In this document: piece after piece, positions 10,514 through 22,490 of the stretch
Position numbering within the stretch: the stretch's first letter is position 1
Layout: every line of letters starts with the position of its first letter
From: Deinandra increscens subsp. villosa
Lineage: Eukaryota > Streptophyta > Magnoliopsida > Asterales > Asteraceae
DNA length: 64,000 nucleotides
NCBI GenBank assembly: GCA_039602395.1
Contig: JBCNJP010000013.1
Coordinates: forward strand, 26,291,255 to 26,355,254
Direction: 5' to 3'
Translations under genes and position numbers: made by a program
Notes under the pieces: generated by a model
Seen by the model: the letters and a program-made list of their open reading frames with translations, nothing else
What the model was told of the DNA's origin: nothing
The model's database searches: none

Positions 10514-11688
10514 TATTGGGTTTGACAGTGGTATGCAGGTTACCCCGTGACATATTTTAAAACTTTAGTGACTAGTGGATTAAAGTAAATTTAGAGTTTA
10601 ACCGAATTAAATATAGTTAATTCTAAATACACAGCGGATGTTATAAACAGGATCAGGTCACCGTGGACACGCAAATACAGTAATTATGACAAGCATATAA
10701 TTACAATTAAACGTATATCTAAAATAATCTAGAGTTCAGATATACATGAGCGGTTATCGAACAAATGTTTGAGACACAGAGGGTGCAACGAGCAAACTGC
10801 TAGGAGCAAGGAAATCGAGACAGAAAAGTCTACTAGTCACGTATTGTAGAGCAGCAGAGCAGAAAACGTCACGAGTCGTGAAGGCTTGAACCGGATTCGG
10901 CCAAGAACACGGTTTCTGGCCGAAATCCCTTCAACCAGCCGAGAACCCTTCAAGGGCCGAAAAATCCTTTAACCGGCTTCGTGGGTGATGTTCAGCGACT
11001 TTTGGCGTTGGTCGATGGTGAGCAACAGCAGGCAAGCGATGATCGGCGACAGCGTTGTACCCGATTGACCGGTCAAGTGCGCAGTGGCGGGGCTTGGAAA
11101 TGGTCAGAGGTGGATCGGGATGGTATGCGAATGCAAGAGGCGATGGTGGTAGGTAGAGCAGCCGACATCGGCTGGGTCGCACACACACAGAGAGAGAGAC
11201 AGAGAGAACCGAATTGAGAAGGATGAGAAATTCCAAATTTCTTGATTTGGTTTTCAAGGTGCCTAATCAGTATTATTTATAACTGATAGAGTTTACCCTA
11301 AAACCTATTCTAGTCCCTTTCAAACTCCGTCTCATCTCTATCCATCCATAGGTTTAGGATAACAGTTAAAATAAAACTCTTTTATTTAATCTTTAGTAAC
11401 TAACCATTACATAAGAACAGACAAATATCTTATTTATTTATACAGAGAAATATATTATACTCTTTAATCTATGTTTTCTACAAATTCTTATTAATGTAGT
11501 TAATAATAATAAGTAATTATTAATTATTTATAACCCTTATAAATAATACTAATAATTATCTCAATTCTGTGAATTACTGGTTAACGACTTGAGCGGATTT
11601 ATTTCTCGTTGCCCCTCATATAACTCTTACGGGTCATAACCGGGTCGAGTTCTTGATATTTTCGGGTCTTGTCATACAATATCCAACA
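10514..11688 (-). repeat. Left (3') LTR of element I
   Basis: Starts TATTGGGTTTGACAGTG (TG expected, TA here) and ends CCAACA. Its first 180 or so bases match 17250-17486. It is followed at 11689-11700 by ATCTCCCATAGG, the complement of a polypurine tract. A cluster of GGCCGAA / AACCGG words lies at about 10885-10980. A TATAAATAAT box (complement) is at about 11265-11275, so here the cluster is downstream of the TATA, in transcribed LTR. Confidence 0.8.
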
Positions 11689-14688
11689 ATCTCCCATAGG
11701 ACATATCGCGACAAGATTATTAGATATAGTCAGAGGTGCTCTAGCTACACATGGTTGTCCCAACCAGTTATAACACCTCAAGTCAATAACCAAGGTATAT
11801 CCATTGCCTCACAACATAGTTTAGACTCATGATAATTCTTTGTCATTTTATCATTTTCCTATAAGACATCAATCGAATGATGAGGCATGGATTCAGTTCA
11901 TCCTCATCATGTGTTCCATCATTGTATTTCTTGTTCTCTTTTTCGAAGTGTCCCAACCAAACACACGGTAAGTTTGGTATGGCCTTACACTTCTACACTT
12001 GGAACTAACGAGAGGGCGCACGATGTCTAGCTGTTTCATTAATGATGCAAGAGTACAGAATCCCGTATTGACTACATACAGATCCCATTGAACTTCAGAT
12101 CTATTCCCAAAAGTAGCTATTATGGCTTGTAGTAACTTGACAGCGTTAAGCTATAATCAAATATTAGACCCTAGTAAACGGGAGGTCGCTCATGTGTCTC
12201 AGGTCTAAGAATACTAATGAGTATACCATTAATCAAACCATCTTACGGCCGAATCCATGAAGATGGTTTGATGCGATTTACGTCCAAACATCGTTCTCCA
12301 ATGAGGTCTGTGAGTTTGGATTGTAAACAACTTAAGTCCAAAGTCAAAATAGTCTTGCTTCAGATTCCTTCCCACGATTTTGATCGACTACGGATAGTTT
12401 TAGAATATCTAATGTATTCTTGGATTTTAACGTATAAAATTCAAACACAGTATACAAAATTCAGAATTTATGTTTATCTCATAAAGGAAGCTGAATGATA
12501 ATGTATAATTGTTACCGTTCGATCATCCCAATACTAAATCAGAGCTCATGGTTTTATATCATTCGGTACTTAAAGTATTATTTTAATTATTTTAACCCAA
12601 CCATTAAACATAGTGAATCTAATACCATACTTTGTCTATGTATTATTTTTCTTATAAAATGTGTTTCTTAACTTCTAGTGTTAATCTTAAATAGTAGAGC
12701 TTAACTCAAGTGATGTAGGCATTGTGACAAAGCATGTGCCCTTGGTATGCACCATAATAAACTGTGTTGTCTTAATTGTATCTTAATTGATTATGTAAGA
12801 ATCAAATTAAGTCTTATAATGAGTGACTTCATTCAAATCATCTAACATTTTTCACTTGAGGTGGCTATTGCATTCATAGTGTTAATCAACACATGCTTAG
12901 AGTGCATTGACCATCTCAGTGCAACAACCTGCAGTAATAATTTTTCCAACTCTGTCATTGTTAACAACTTACAGTGACATAAAGCAATATCTAAGTATTA
13001 GTTTGCCTTTGTTCAGTTCCATATTTAGTATGGTTTTGAACTTGTCCTAGAAGTTAGTTATATCTGTGTATCTCTGTCTAAAGTTTATATTAGAGTAACT
13101 TCTTGATATATGTGTGTCATTTGAAACCTAAGTTCTCTGTTTAACTTCTTAAACATTATTGAACTATGGATCAGCATGCAACCATCATTTAGGTGAGAAT
13201 TAAATATGGTGCTCCCACTAGCCTTTTATAGGTTGAGCATTCTTAAAGATTTTCTTATACAAACCAAGCGGATATTTATGGTAAGAGTTACCTTGCTTAA
13301 ACCATTCCAGTTATCTAGCTGAATCTTATAATCATAATAATAGTATGAGAATAAGTTGGTTAATATCCAGATCGCTAAGATCTTTTAGCAAAAGTAATAT
13401 GATATTAAAGTCAACTTCTTGAGTTTGATGGTGTATTACACAATCATCTTTATGCTTGCAGGTACGAATGTCCCATGCGTATCGAGCATACGGATGATAT
13501 CTTTATTGTGTCATTCTGTCATTCCAGTTTTTCTGGTCCTAGATTGACGAGTCATTTCTTTTAATGAGGGACTATGGAAGATTCTTCGATAGTCACGAGG
13601 ATTGCCTAGTTCCATTAAGGTCTGCTCATTTTTGGAAAATGCTCACATTTTCTACGTAGGTGTAGCAACTCTTGTTGGTGAGAAAATGTTTCTCTAATAA
13701 GTCTCGAATTATATCAAGAGTTACTACTCTATCTTTACGTTCACTCATGATTCTGGAAACTCAGTTTCCCCCTGGATGGAACTTTGAACTTTTCAGATCA
13801 TAGAGTTTGATTGTGTTTATCAAATGTAGTCTAAGGCAAGATCTCATCTTGGGACTAGATTTGAAATGAAGAGTGATATGTTGATGTTTCTTTGGCTATA
13901 TGGACTATTTAGGCAGGCAATTCGTATATTGTCGTTAAGTTTCAAAAATGATGCTAGCTTCCTAGATGTGCTAACTCTTAGGACTTAGCAGGAATAAACA
14001 TACTTTGAATACAACTTCTTGTTTCAAAAGTTACATATAGGAACTCCAAGGTATTGGGTATAAATAACTATGTAATCATTCAACCAAAAGGTGGTTGTTT
14101 GATTTTCAGTAAAAGATGGTAATTTGAGCTTCTTTTCAGCTTGATTCATATTCAAGAGCTATAAAATTCTGATGCAAAGACGTGCGAGTATTTTAGTAGG
14201 TCATAATCCATATCACTAAGTGTTATGGCTATGGTGTATTCATGGTTGCTTTATGCTATCTTTAAGGAAATAGTGTCCTTTCTTGCATATTGCACATGCA
14301 TGAATATCCTTTTTGAATTGAATCAATGTTACCAGGTATTTGAATATGTTATAGATATTTTTGAATCCTATCTTATAAACAATTGAAACTACCACTCAAA
14401 TATCTAGAATATCTTTATTAATAGGCATGCTTAATGACAAAAAAAAGTAAACCATGATTCAAAAACTTGAAAGTAACTAGTATTCATCCTAGACCCAGAT
14501 AGGGAAAACAAAACCAGTTGTTTTGGAATACTGCCAAGGAATTAAATAGAGATATGTGCAAAACCCAAGTTGCCATTCCTGCAATGTATAACATGTCCTC
14601 TTGGCATTACTTTATCCTTAATCAGGCTCCTCCAAAATGTAAAGTATGTCAAACATATATTTTGGAGGATGAAGTGAAAAAGGCCACT
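11689..14688 (-). other. Interior of element I: no recognisable pol
   Basis: Three kilobases between the polypurine tract and the gag remnant. No frame longer than about 93 codons is present, and I could not recognise protease, integrase or RT motifs on either strand. It may be extremely decayed pol, or replacement DNA as in other large non-autonomous LTR elements. Confidence 0.55.
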
Positions 14689-14732
14689 GTAACATATAGT
14701 TATATACCTTGTAACATATAGTTATATACCTT
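14689..14732. repeat. 22-bp tandem duplication
   Basis: GTAACATATAGTTATATACC plus TT occurs twice head to tail (14689-14710 and 14711-14732), exactly where the gag remnant stops. It could be a junction scar or a target duplication. Confidence 0.8.
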
Positions 14733-15576
14733 CAAAAGAACTCTGAGCATTCTTTCTGGCTTTAACATAGGCAAGATACTCAGGGCAGTTTCTCATCCAG
14801 TGCCCCCATCTTGCTGCACTCAAAACACTGGCGCTGATCAGCAAGCAACGGTGTCTTGGCATCTTGCTTGCCCTTGTTATTGGCACATGAATTCCCGTTA
14901 GCAACAGACTTGCCCTACTTCTCATTACCAGATTTCCTCTTCTTGGCATCAGGTTTCTTAATACCGGTATATATGACCGCAAGCATTGCTTTAGTGGCGA
15001 AGTTGATTTCATCCGATTTCAACATGCCATGAAGCTCGGCCATTGTCTTTACCAGATTGTTCATATTGAATTTAAGTCTAAACTGCGTGAACGAGCTGGA
15101 AAGAGAGTGTAAGATCGGATTTGTATTCATTTCCTGAGGAATATGGTAGTTGAGCTTCTCTAAGCGGTCGATGTACCCTTTCATCTTGATAACATGGCGG
15201 GTGACTGGAGCGCCTTCGGCCATCCTGTAAGTACTCAGTTGCACGATGACCTCGTAGCGCTCATGCCCTACAACTCATGTATCATCTGAAATGCAGTCAA
15301 GTCTACCATAGTCTTTTAAAGGTCAGAATACATGGTTGCCAACATAGGACATGAAACTTAATTAGCATCTATTTTCAGTCGTTCATGTGTAGTGCACGCA
15401 GTAGCAGTTTCTGCTTCTGGTTCCTCTGGCAGTTCTTCCTCCAAAATGTGGATTTTTTGGCCATCTTGAGTACAATTCTCTGATTACGGTGCCAGTAAAA
15501 AAATGGCATCGTCTAATTTCTCCTTCTCAAGGATGGACCTTAGTAGGAAGTTTTCATCGTTTTTATTATTAGCCAT
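14733..15576 (-). pseudogene. Copia gag pseudogene (element I)
   Basis: Starting at an ATG at 15576, the reading has the look of the widespread plant Copia gag (MANNKNDENFLLRSILEKEKL, then HILEEELPEEPEAE). A further frame, 14915-15244, covers the central domain (MAEGAPVTRHVIKMKGYIDRLEKL). A CX2CX4HX4C knuckle (CFECSKMGHWMRNC) can be read around 14795-14836 if one extra G in a GGGG run is discounted. Stops at about 15490 and 15355 and the knuckle frameshift make it nonfunctional. The gag type differs from A, B, D and E, so I belongs to another Copia lineage. Confidence 0.8.
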
Positions 15577-17236
15577 CTGAAACATTTAAGCAATTATGAT
15601 TTAATATTTCGATGTATGATCCATATTTAATCGCAGTAAGTTCATATTGAATAGGGAAATGGGATTCTAGTTAGTTATTCACTAAAGAAAACTATCGCAT
15701 GCAATCAGAAATGACTAGCTAAGTGGATAGATAACGATTGTTAATTATGAAATCCGTCACATCTCCCGGTTATGAGGCTCTAGCAATTATAATTGCATAG
15801 ATATGTTTAGCCTCATCTATGTCCACTTTGTTTGCAAGCCACAAGTAGTATCGTGTTGAAGACTCAAATATTATAGTACCTGGAAAGAAAGTAGTAGTGT
15901 GCCAGGTATGTTGCTGAAGGCTCCAATACTTCCACCTTGGAAGATAACCTGCATACCAAGTGCGATGCTGAAGGCTCCAACCCTGACGTTTTGGTAAATA
16001 TGTTCCAAGTCCTTGACATAGGATGGAGTAGACTAATACTTTTAAAACTTACCAAATCGGGTTTATAAAATTAATATTTTTAATACGAACTTTGACAGAA
16101 ACGTAAACCGTATCATTTTAGGGCAAGCCAATTGGGTAACCTAATTGTTTATGACTAGATGTGTCGTAAGATATTCGTAGCCAATCAAAATTAACACTAC
16201 CATTTTTTAGTTTTAATTTTAGCCAAAATTTTAACTCATTTGATTTGCTTATATTAAAATCCCAAGTTGTAAAACAGTTTTAGAACTTGACTCCGTTTGA
16301 TCGCATAATAAGTTTTAACTCTCAAAACAAATAGTTTGGAGTGTTAGTTGGTGTGCTAAATCTATTTAAGACAATAAACCAATAATAAATCAAGCAAACA
16401 ACATGTATTCGGCCATAAGAGTTCTCGGTATTTCCAGAGCCTTATGGCAATACCGAAGGGGTCAGTGAATAAAATAAATTAACCACAAGGGTAAGCATTT
16501 AGGCATCCAGTTGACTTCAGGTACTCCCACTAACTTCATGACGTCTTTTGATCTTGATTGAAACAACAGATTCTAAGGTTATGGAAACTTTCCTTTTGGG
16601 AAACTTGCCAAAATTTGAAGGATGCTCTGTTAGGAAGTACGTCAAAGCAGGAAACTTGCCAAAACCAAAAAGCTTGTTGAACTAGTAATTTAAAATAGGA
16701 CTAACTCCTAAACCTATAAATTATAACTTTGAACCCAATAAAAGTCGGCCAATCAAAGACTTCTAATTGTTACAAATGGGCCAAAAATGGGCCAAATGAG
16801 CCAAACCGTAAAATAAAACCAATCAATCAAGCAACCGTTTAACAAAGGTCGGACCAAATACATGTATCAAATTGCAATCAAATGATAAATTGTATTAGTT
16901 TTGTGGATCCAAATCGACCAAATTATAATTAAGAAATTTAAGTATAATTCGCAACTTTCGGGTTTTTACCCCAGTTTGCAAAACCAAAAAAACCAACAAC
17001 AACCAATCCCAATAATATCCCACCAATAATTTGGTAGGGTCTAGGGAGAGTGGATGTAGGCAAGCCTTTCCTCTATCCCAAAAGGATAGAGAGGCCGCTT
17101 TCAGAGAGACACTCGACTCGTGGCAGAGTTGTAAAGTGTAAACGAAATCCTAGAGAGGTCGTCAATAAGCCGGTACCTGGAAGCAAACAAGCAACAAAAA
17201 AAACCGACCGATCCAGATTTGTGTGTGGTGACCGAG
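15577..17236 (-). other. 5' leader of element I
   Basis: No gene. A near repeat GATGCTGAAGGCTCCAA / GTTGCTGAAGGCTCCAA lies at about 15910-15985. A perfect hairpin CCTCTATCC / GGATAGAGG lies at about 17070-17094, a short distance before the primer site. Confidence 0.55.
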
Positions 17237-17486
17237 GCTATGATACCACTGTTGGGTTTGACAGTGTTATGAGAGTTACCCAGTGACATATTTTAAAACT
17301 TTAGTTACCTGTGGATTAAATTAAAATCAGAGTTTGGCCAAATTAAATAGACTTAATTCTAAATACGCGGCGGATGTTAAAAAAGCTGTAAACTAATCCC
17401 AACATGAATAACAGTACCAAAGCATTATCAACAGGATCAGGTCATCGTGGACATGCAAATACAGTATGACAAATGTATAATTACTA
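17237..17486 (-). repeat. Primer site and truncated right (5') LTR of element I
   Basis: GCTATGATACCA (17237-17248) is the complement of a one-mismatch initiator-tRNA-Met primer site. TGTTGGGTTTGACAGTG begins the LTR at 17250, matching 10514 on. The match ends at about 17486, where element G begins, so G interrupted or replaced this LTR. Confidence 0.75.
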
Positions 17487-19410
17487 TAAAACCGTTTTAA
17501 GGATCGTTTCCGAGTCAATAGACAACTTGTTACAGACGGAAGTCTGTCGGTATTATTAATACAGTCAGATGGTTACTATACCAGAGGAGTATACATGATT
17601 AGTCCCGGGGGAGGTCGAGCATGACCTCCCCTCTCATATAGAGATCAGAAATAGACCAGACCAACTCCCAACGAATGAAACACTCCTCATAGAATGAGCA
17701 AATTTCACAAATGAATCTAATGAAAAACTATTTATACTAGATATGGATTCGCATAATAAGCATCTGCCGAATGAGATCATTCGGTGCTCACACTCATTCG
17801 ATGGTCATTCGCCACCACCAATGAGCCTTCAGCCTCTTCATCTGTTGCACGTGATCTTCCGTCAGTCTGCCTATTCAACAGTAACAGCCACACCAAAAAC
17901 TTGAACTAACAAATTTCCCCTTGCATGTTACTGTTGAATGTTGATCTTCAAATATCTTTTGACTATGCAATCTTCAATCAATTTGTTGCTTTCGAAGTCT
18001 CGATATTTAGCAAATTCCCTTGTAACGAAAATTTCAGGCATGCAGGAAACAGTTCATAATCTTGTACAATCACCACAACCAATAAAGTTCCCCCTTAGAT
18101 AAAGTACCTCCACAAAGTACTCAAACTTCTGACTGACATAAGATAATGGTTTATTTCTATCAGTTGTTCCAGTAATCATAATGACATCCATGAACATCAG
18201 TGCATTAGTATAGATAGAAACCTCTATCTTCATGAAACGTAATGCACCCCGATCTTTATGAAAACCAACACGACCAAATTCTTAAATCACAGAAATTCCC
18301 CCTCAGCGTTAACTTCATCCCAATGTATTAACTCGCTAAAAGGATATAACGTCGATTTAAGACTCAATAAAGTATTAGGCATATGACAAAGAGATCCAAT
18401 ACATAACTGAAAACTTTGAACATCTCAGCTTGCACAAACAACAGAATACACAACCTCTTCATGTATACCATAGAATCACCGTCACTCAATATCCCTGAAA
18501 TGATTGCAAACCATTGAATATTCACTTTTTCAAACATAAATCTCTTTTAAGTTTTAGGGCCCTCATTTTCCCCTAAACAAGTAAACTATTCAATCTTCTT
18601 TACCGATTTCACTAATATCCGCATCTTGGAAATTCACTATTTCGTATGCCATGAAAACAGGAAACAATTATCCAAAATCTGAATCAACTCAACTAGTAAT
18701 TCTTGATTCCAACCCAGAAAGAACATAATCTTTTGTGGAATGATAATATCATGTGGCCCAAGGCGGAATCTTGAAATACTTTAATCTTGCAGTTTGTGAT
18801 AAAAGATAATCTCCGAAAAACGATCTGTGGTAATCACACCTCTGTTTTTGAATCAATGCTCTTCATTAAAAACCATGACTACCCACAAACATATCTTTAA
18901 AATTCAAAACTTAACTCATGATCAACATCGGAATCTGGAATTCTTCAATCTTTTATAATCAGAACTAATTTTTAACACTGCCCACAATTACTAAATCAAG
19001 GGAAACTTAAGAACTGATTGGAACTTCGATATCCCATAATCATCTCAAATAGATGGTAATCAACAACCTGAATTCTGATTTCACAAACACCCGATGTTGA
19101 CACAAATGTACCATCTAATGAGAGCATCACCTAATGAGCATCGAATGAGAAGTCATCGAATGAACTCATTAGGTGAACATTATAACTGGCGAATGAACTC
19201 ATTCGGCGAATGAACTCATTCGGCGAATGAGTCATTCGGCCGCTAAAAAACTTATTATTCCCTGGATATAACTCATTCGGAAAATTAAGAACTTGAATAT
19301 TTCTTGCCGAATGAAAGATTCTTTCATTCGACCACATGAAGATTGTTTGCTGAATGAACAGATTGTTCATTCGGTGGCCCACTGAATGAGATACATTTTT
19401 GCATATCTGT
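17487..19410 (-). mobile_element. Non-autonomous LTR element G, relative of F (3' LTR and interior)
   Basis: The LTR is 17487-17911, built like that of F: GGATCG near the start, a GGGGGAGGT...ACCTCCCC inverted pair, TATAAATAG complement at about 17730, and an end GAACTAACA followed by a C-rich polypurine complement (17912-17925). The interior to about 19030 resembles F, again without proteins. Its LTR motif is CCGAATGA/TCATTCGG rather than the CCGAAC of F, and a second dense cluster fills 19120-19400. The primer site and 5' LTR are missing; a Ty3-like LTR adjoins at 19411. Confidence 0.7.
19120..19400 (-). promoter_or_regulatory. ATTCGG / CGAATGA palindrome cluster (element G leader)
   Basis: About ten half-sites occur in 280 bases, several as self-complementary units such as GCGAATGA-AC-TCATTCGGC, and some written as TCATTAGGTGA variants. 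The same word occurs in the G LTR at 17770-17815. Function unknown. Confidence 0.6.
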
Positions 19411-19643
19411 AACATCCCAAAATTTCATGACTTGATAAGTACGGAATTATACGTAACCAATGTGATAGATACATATGTTATACGTGTTTAATAGCTAAAT
19501 GTGATAACATGCACGTTTAAACATTAACGGGTTGATGAATTGATAAAAGATGGTGTTATACAGATGTTATACGTGTTGATTGATAAAATGAGATTATGAA
19601 TTAAGGTAGATACGTGTTTTATAACCAAGGTAATATATATATA
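19411..19643. repeat. Ty3-like LTR fragment, first piece
   Basis: Starts TGTAACATCCCAAAATTTC, the typical opening of large plant Ty3-type LTRs (TGTAACA/TGTCACA-CCC). It runs to a (TA)n tract where Helitron H1 is inserted. Sequence of similar texture, rich in GTTATACGTG and GATAAGTAC words, continues at 24324-24559 and possibly at 44170-44890. Confidence 0.5.
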
Positions 19644-20728
19644 TCTATACTACTATATAAAGCATTTCTTTCAAGTTCTTAAGTAAACTCTTAAATTTAA
19701 AACGTACAAGAAAGGAAGCATCTTGTACAAGCATGAAAAGCATGACCACTTTTACAGGAACCAACTTCGGTTCCTTTTGAACTAAATTGAATCTTAGTTT
19801 CTTTTGGCGGCCTTTAAAAAAATTGAAATTTGAAAACTCACGCTCCTCCTTGTCAGAATCGATCTGACGTTGGTTCCTGTAAACAGAATCCCCTCTCTCT
19901 TCACCTTTATCACCCCACCCCATTCATCAGAGAACCTAGATGATGGATATTTCCTCTCGATCAACCGAGATTTCTTCATCATCAACTTGAGCGATTGACG
20001 ATTTTAACAAAATCTAAGGCTGACGAAGGTGCGTTGAAGCGGTAAGCCGGTAACGAAGAATGGAGTCGAATGCTTGATATTTTCTGAAAATTAATCTGTG
20101 TTTCTAATTTAGGGTTTTAATTATTTAGTTTTGGTTTTGTAGTTTCAGATCTAAGCTTCTCTGCTGTTCGTCTCAAGGTATGTTCATTATCAGATTTTAA
20201 ACCCTAATTCTTTGAATTTGTGTGAGATTACCGTCTTCTGCAATCAATTTTGAATTCTCTTTTGAATTGCTTCTCTACACATGACTAAACTCTCTCTTTC
20301 TTTCTTTTCGCCATCCACACAGGATCAGATCCGATTTTCACTAATGTTCTTCAATTGCCATCTACACGTGTTCTTCATCACTAATTTCAGAAAGCATCGT
20401 TCGATTTAGGTGAGTTTTTGTCGTAATTCCCTTTTCGTTTTTCGTCTTCTTCTTTTGTGTGTATGGTTCAGTCTTCATCCATTAACGCACACACCTTCTG
20501 GTTCGATTTTCTGATTCATCAAAGATTTATGTTAATCTATTTTTTCATTGTTTTTCATCATAGGTGTTGGTTTGATTTCCGGATTCCATCAAAGATTTCT
20601 TTTTTTGGGTATGGTTCAGTAAGTTGTCACGTTTTCAGAAATGCAAGTGAGTTTGAACTACTTTTTGGTTAGTATATCCATCTGAAGTTTAATTTTCTAT
20701 GAGTAAGTTGTCATGTTTCAAGAAATTT

Positions 20729-20881
20729 AGAAAAGTGAGCATTTGTTCTTATCAAAGGTGGATCTGTATGAATATAGGTAGAAAAGTGAGCATTTGTTCT
20801 TATCAAAGGTGGATCTGTATGAATATAGGTAGAAAAGTGAGCATTTGTTCTTATCAAAGGTGGATCTGTATGAATACAGGA
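20729..20881 (+). repeat. Three 51-bp tandem repeats
   Basis: A 51-base unit beginning GAAAAGTGAGCATTTG occurs three times (20730, 20781, 20832) with almost no divergence. The period is a multiple of three, so an open frame at 20699-20893 repeats a 17-residue unit. No other coding signal supports a protein. Confidence 0.85.
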
Positions 20882-21031
20882 TTTAGAGGATGAGAAAAGA
20901 CAAATTTGGCACCATTGTGTAATTTTACAGGATTAGTAACTGTTAAGTTTCTTGATTTATATTTCAGGGATATCTACAGGATTTAGAGGATGAGAAAAGA
21001 CAAATTTGGCACCATTGTGTAATTTTACAAG
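20876..21031 (+). repeat. 56-bp direct repeat spaced 100 bp
   Basis: The segment starting ACAGGATTTAGAGGATG occurs at 20876-20931 and again at 20976-21031 with one difference. It follows the 51-bp array directly, so this part of H1 has been through repeated local duplication. Confidence 0.8.
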
Positions 21032-21675
21032 ATTGAGAAATTGTGGTTTTGGAGTGCAATATTCTCATGGATTTCTTAGTTGTGATGGTTTCTTTTCAAA
21101 GAAACCATTACCAATGCCCTTTCAGTTAGTGACTGTTTTTTATATTTCTTTTTCCCAGTTGCATTATTTTTGGAAGTCATCTTTGTTTTTCTGATTTGTC
21201 TTCTAATATGTGGTGAAAGTTTTCAGGTACAAGGAAGGGAGTTTTTAGCCTCCAAAGAAACTGAAATCTTAAAAGGAGATTGGCACGAAATGTTAGCATC
21301 CGGGTTCTTTCCTTTCTGTTATAATTTACAATTCAAAATAGAGTAATTTAGAAGATATATTTACAATTCAAAACTGGAATCTCATTTCTTTGCAGCCGCT
21401 TAATCTGGCCTAAATAATAAAAAAATGCTGGTATAAGAGCCTTTTAAACTGTCGGTACTTGGTACAAATGCCTTTACTGTCAAAACAAATATCCTTACCA
21501 ATTTCAAAGTCATTTGAAAACTTGAAAAAATACAAAGCACTTGTATGTATTTCATTCCATTATTCTTACTTCTTGTTTTCAGTTTGACTTTATAATGATT
21601 GCAGTAACTTATTTTGGTTTGGCTTATTGTTTCTTTACGTCTTGTGGACAACCATATAAACACTAATTTACTTAG

Positions 21676-21873
21676 TAGGGAAATTTATCTCGAGATAGCT
21701 CAATTGCCAATGTTGGTTCACTTGTAAGTTTATGCTTTGGCTATCTACAAGTTGACTTCATTCTCACCTGCTTAGCATTATCTGCATGACATATGTTGCA
21801 GGCTGCTTGACAATAACAACTTATCACGCTCTCTTTCTCCAGAGCTCAGTGAACTGCTATCACTTCTTATACA
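21676..21873 (+). pseudogene. Captured LRR receptor-kinase exons in Helitron H1
   Basis: Two exons are visible. The first ends at 21723 at a GTAAGT donor and reads LEIAQLPMLVHL-like. The second, 21802-21873, is exactly 72 bases (one 24-residue LRR) between a TTGCAG acceptor and a GTATGT donor and reads LLDNNNLSRSLSPELSEL. Spliced in phase, they give consecutive leucine-rich repeats of the plasma-membrane LRR receptor-kinase type with one LRR per 72-base exon. The SRSLSP where SGxLPP is usual suggests relaxed constraint. No kinase domain was found, so this is a fragment carried by the Helitron. A transcript could include it but would not encode a receptor. Confidence 0.7.
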
Positions 21874-22218
21874 GTATGTATTCTTTCTTTACTAGAGTGA
21901 TGTTGAAGACTAGAGGTGCCAAGATGTGCGAGTTGGGTAATGAGTGAAAACAGGTCAGGTGGCTTGATAAGAAACACTTATTTTTTTATTTAAGTAGATA
22001 CTGATGTGCAAGTAGGATTACAAAATAGTTATTATTACAATTTTAGTTTTAGTTATTGATTAATGAGATTTAGAAGGTTGTATGCATTTGAAATATGCAT
22101 TGGGTGACTTTCAAATGGTCCTTTTTTCCACATAAAATCTTTAATTAGACCTATTTGTGATAAAACACAACCTAACTCGACCCATTTATGAGTGTGGGTC
22201 GAAAATTTTCTCTATTAA
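21874..22218. other. Helitron H1 cargo without a recognised gene
   Basis: AT-rich sequence following the LRR exon donor site; no further exon is evident. Confidence 0.5.
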
Positions 22219-22490
22219 AGACTGCTTTTTGGTGTAGTGGTAGGAAGCATGTGTTCTCTACTTGAGACACATGTTCGATTCTTACGGGCAGCATTTTGGA
22301 AGGGGCATTGGCGATGAGGGGAGACTTGGGGCTGAAATGTCACAAGTTCGATCCCTGAGCTCCCAGGTTTTACCACCCGGCGCTCGCGGAGGTGGATTTT
22401 CCCTGGAATGAGCTCAACTGGTGTAAATAGTTCCCGGGTTTTCCGGGGCATTCGTTGGCCGTTCAAAAAAAAAAAAGACTGCTTTTTGGT
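22219..22490 (+). mobile_element. tRNA-derived SINE with target duplication
   Basis: The body is about 22234-22476: a Pol III A-box-like TGGTGTAGTGG, a B-box-like TGTTCGATTCT at about 22271, a second B-box-like AGTTCGATCCC at about 22345, and a 3' end CCGTTC plus A12. Target duplication AGACTGCTTTTTGGT lies at 22219-22233 and 22476-22490. A second copy lies at 52868-53111. Confidence 0.9.

Noticed and set aside
10931..11257. Overlapping Arg/Pro-rich frames on both strands
   Set aside because: Lie inside the LTR of I, whose GC-rich part keeps frames open by composition.
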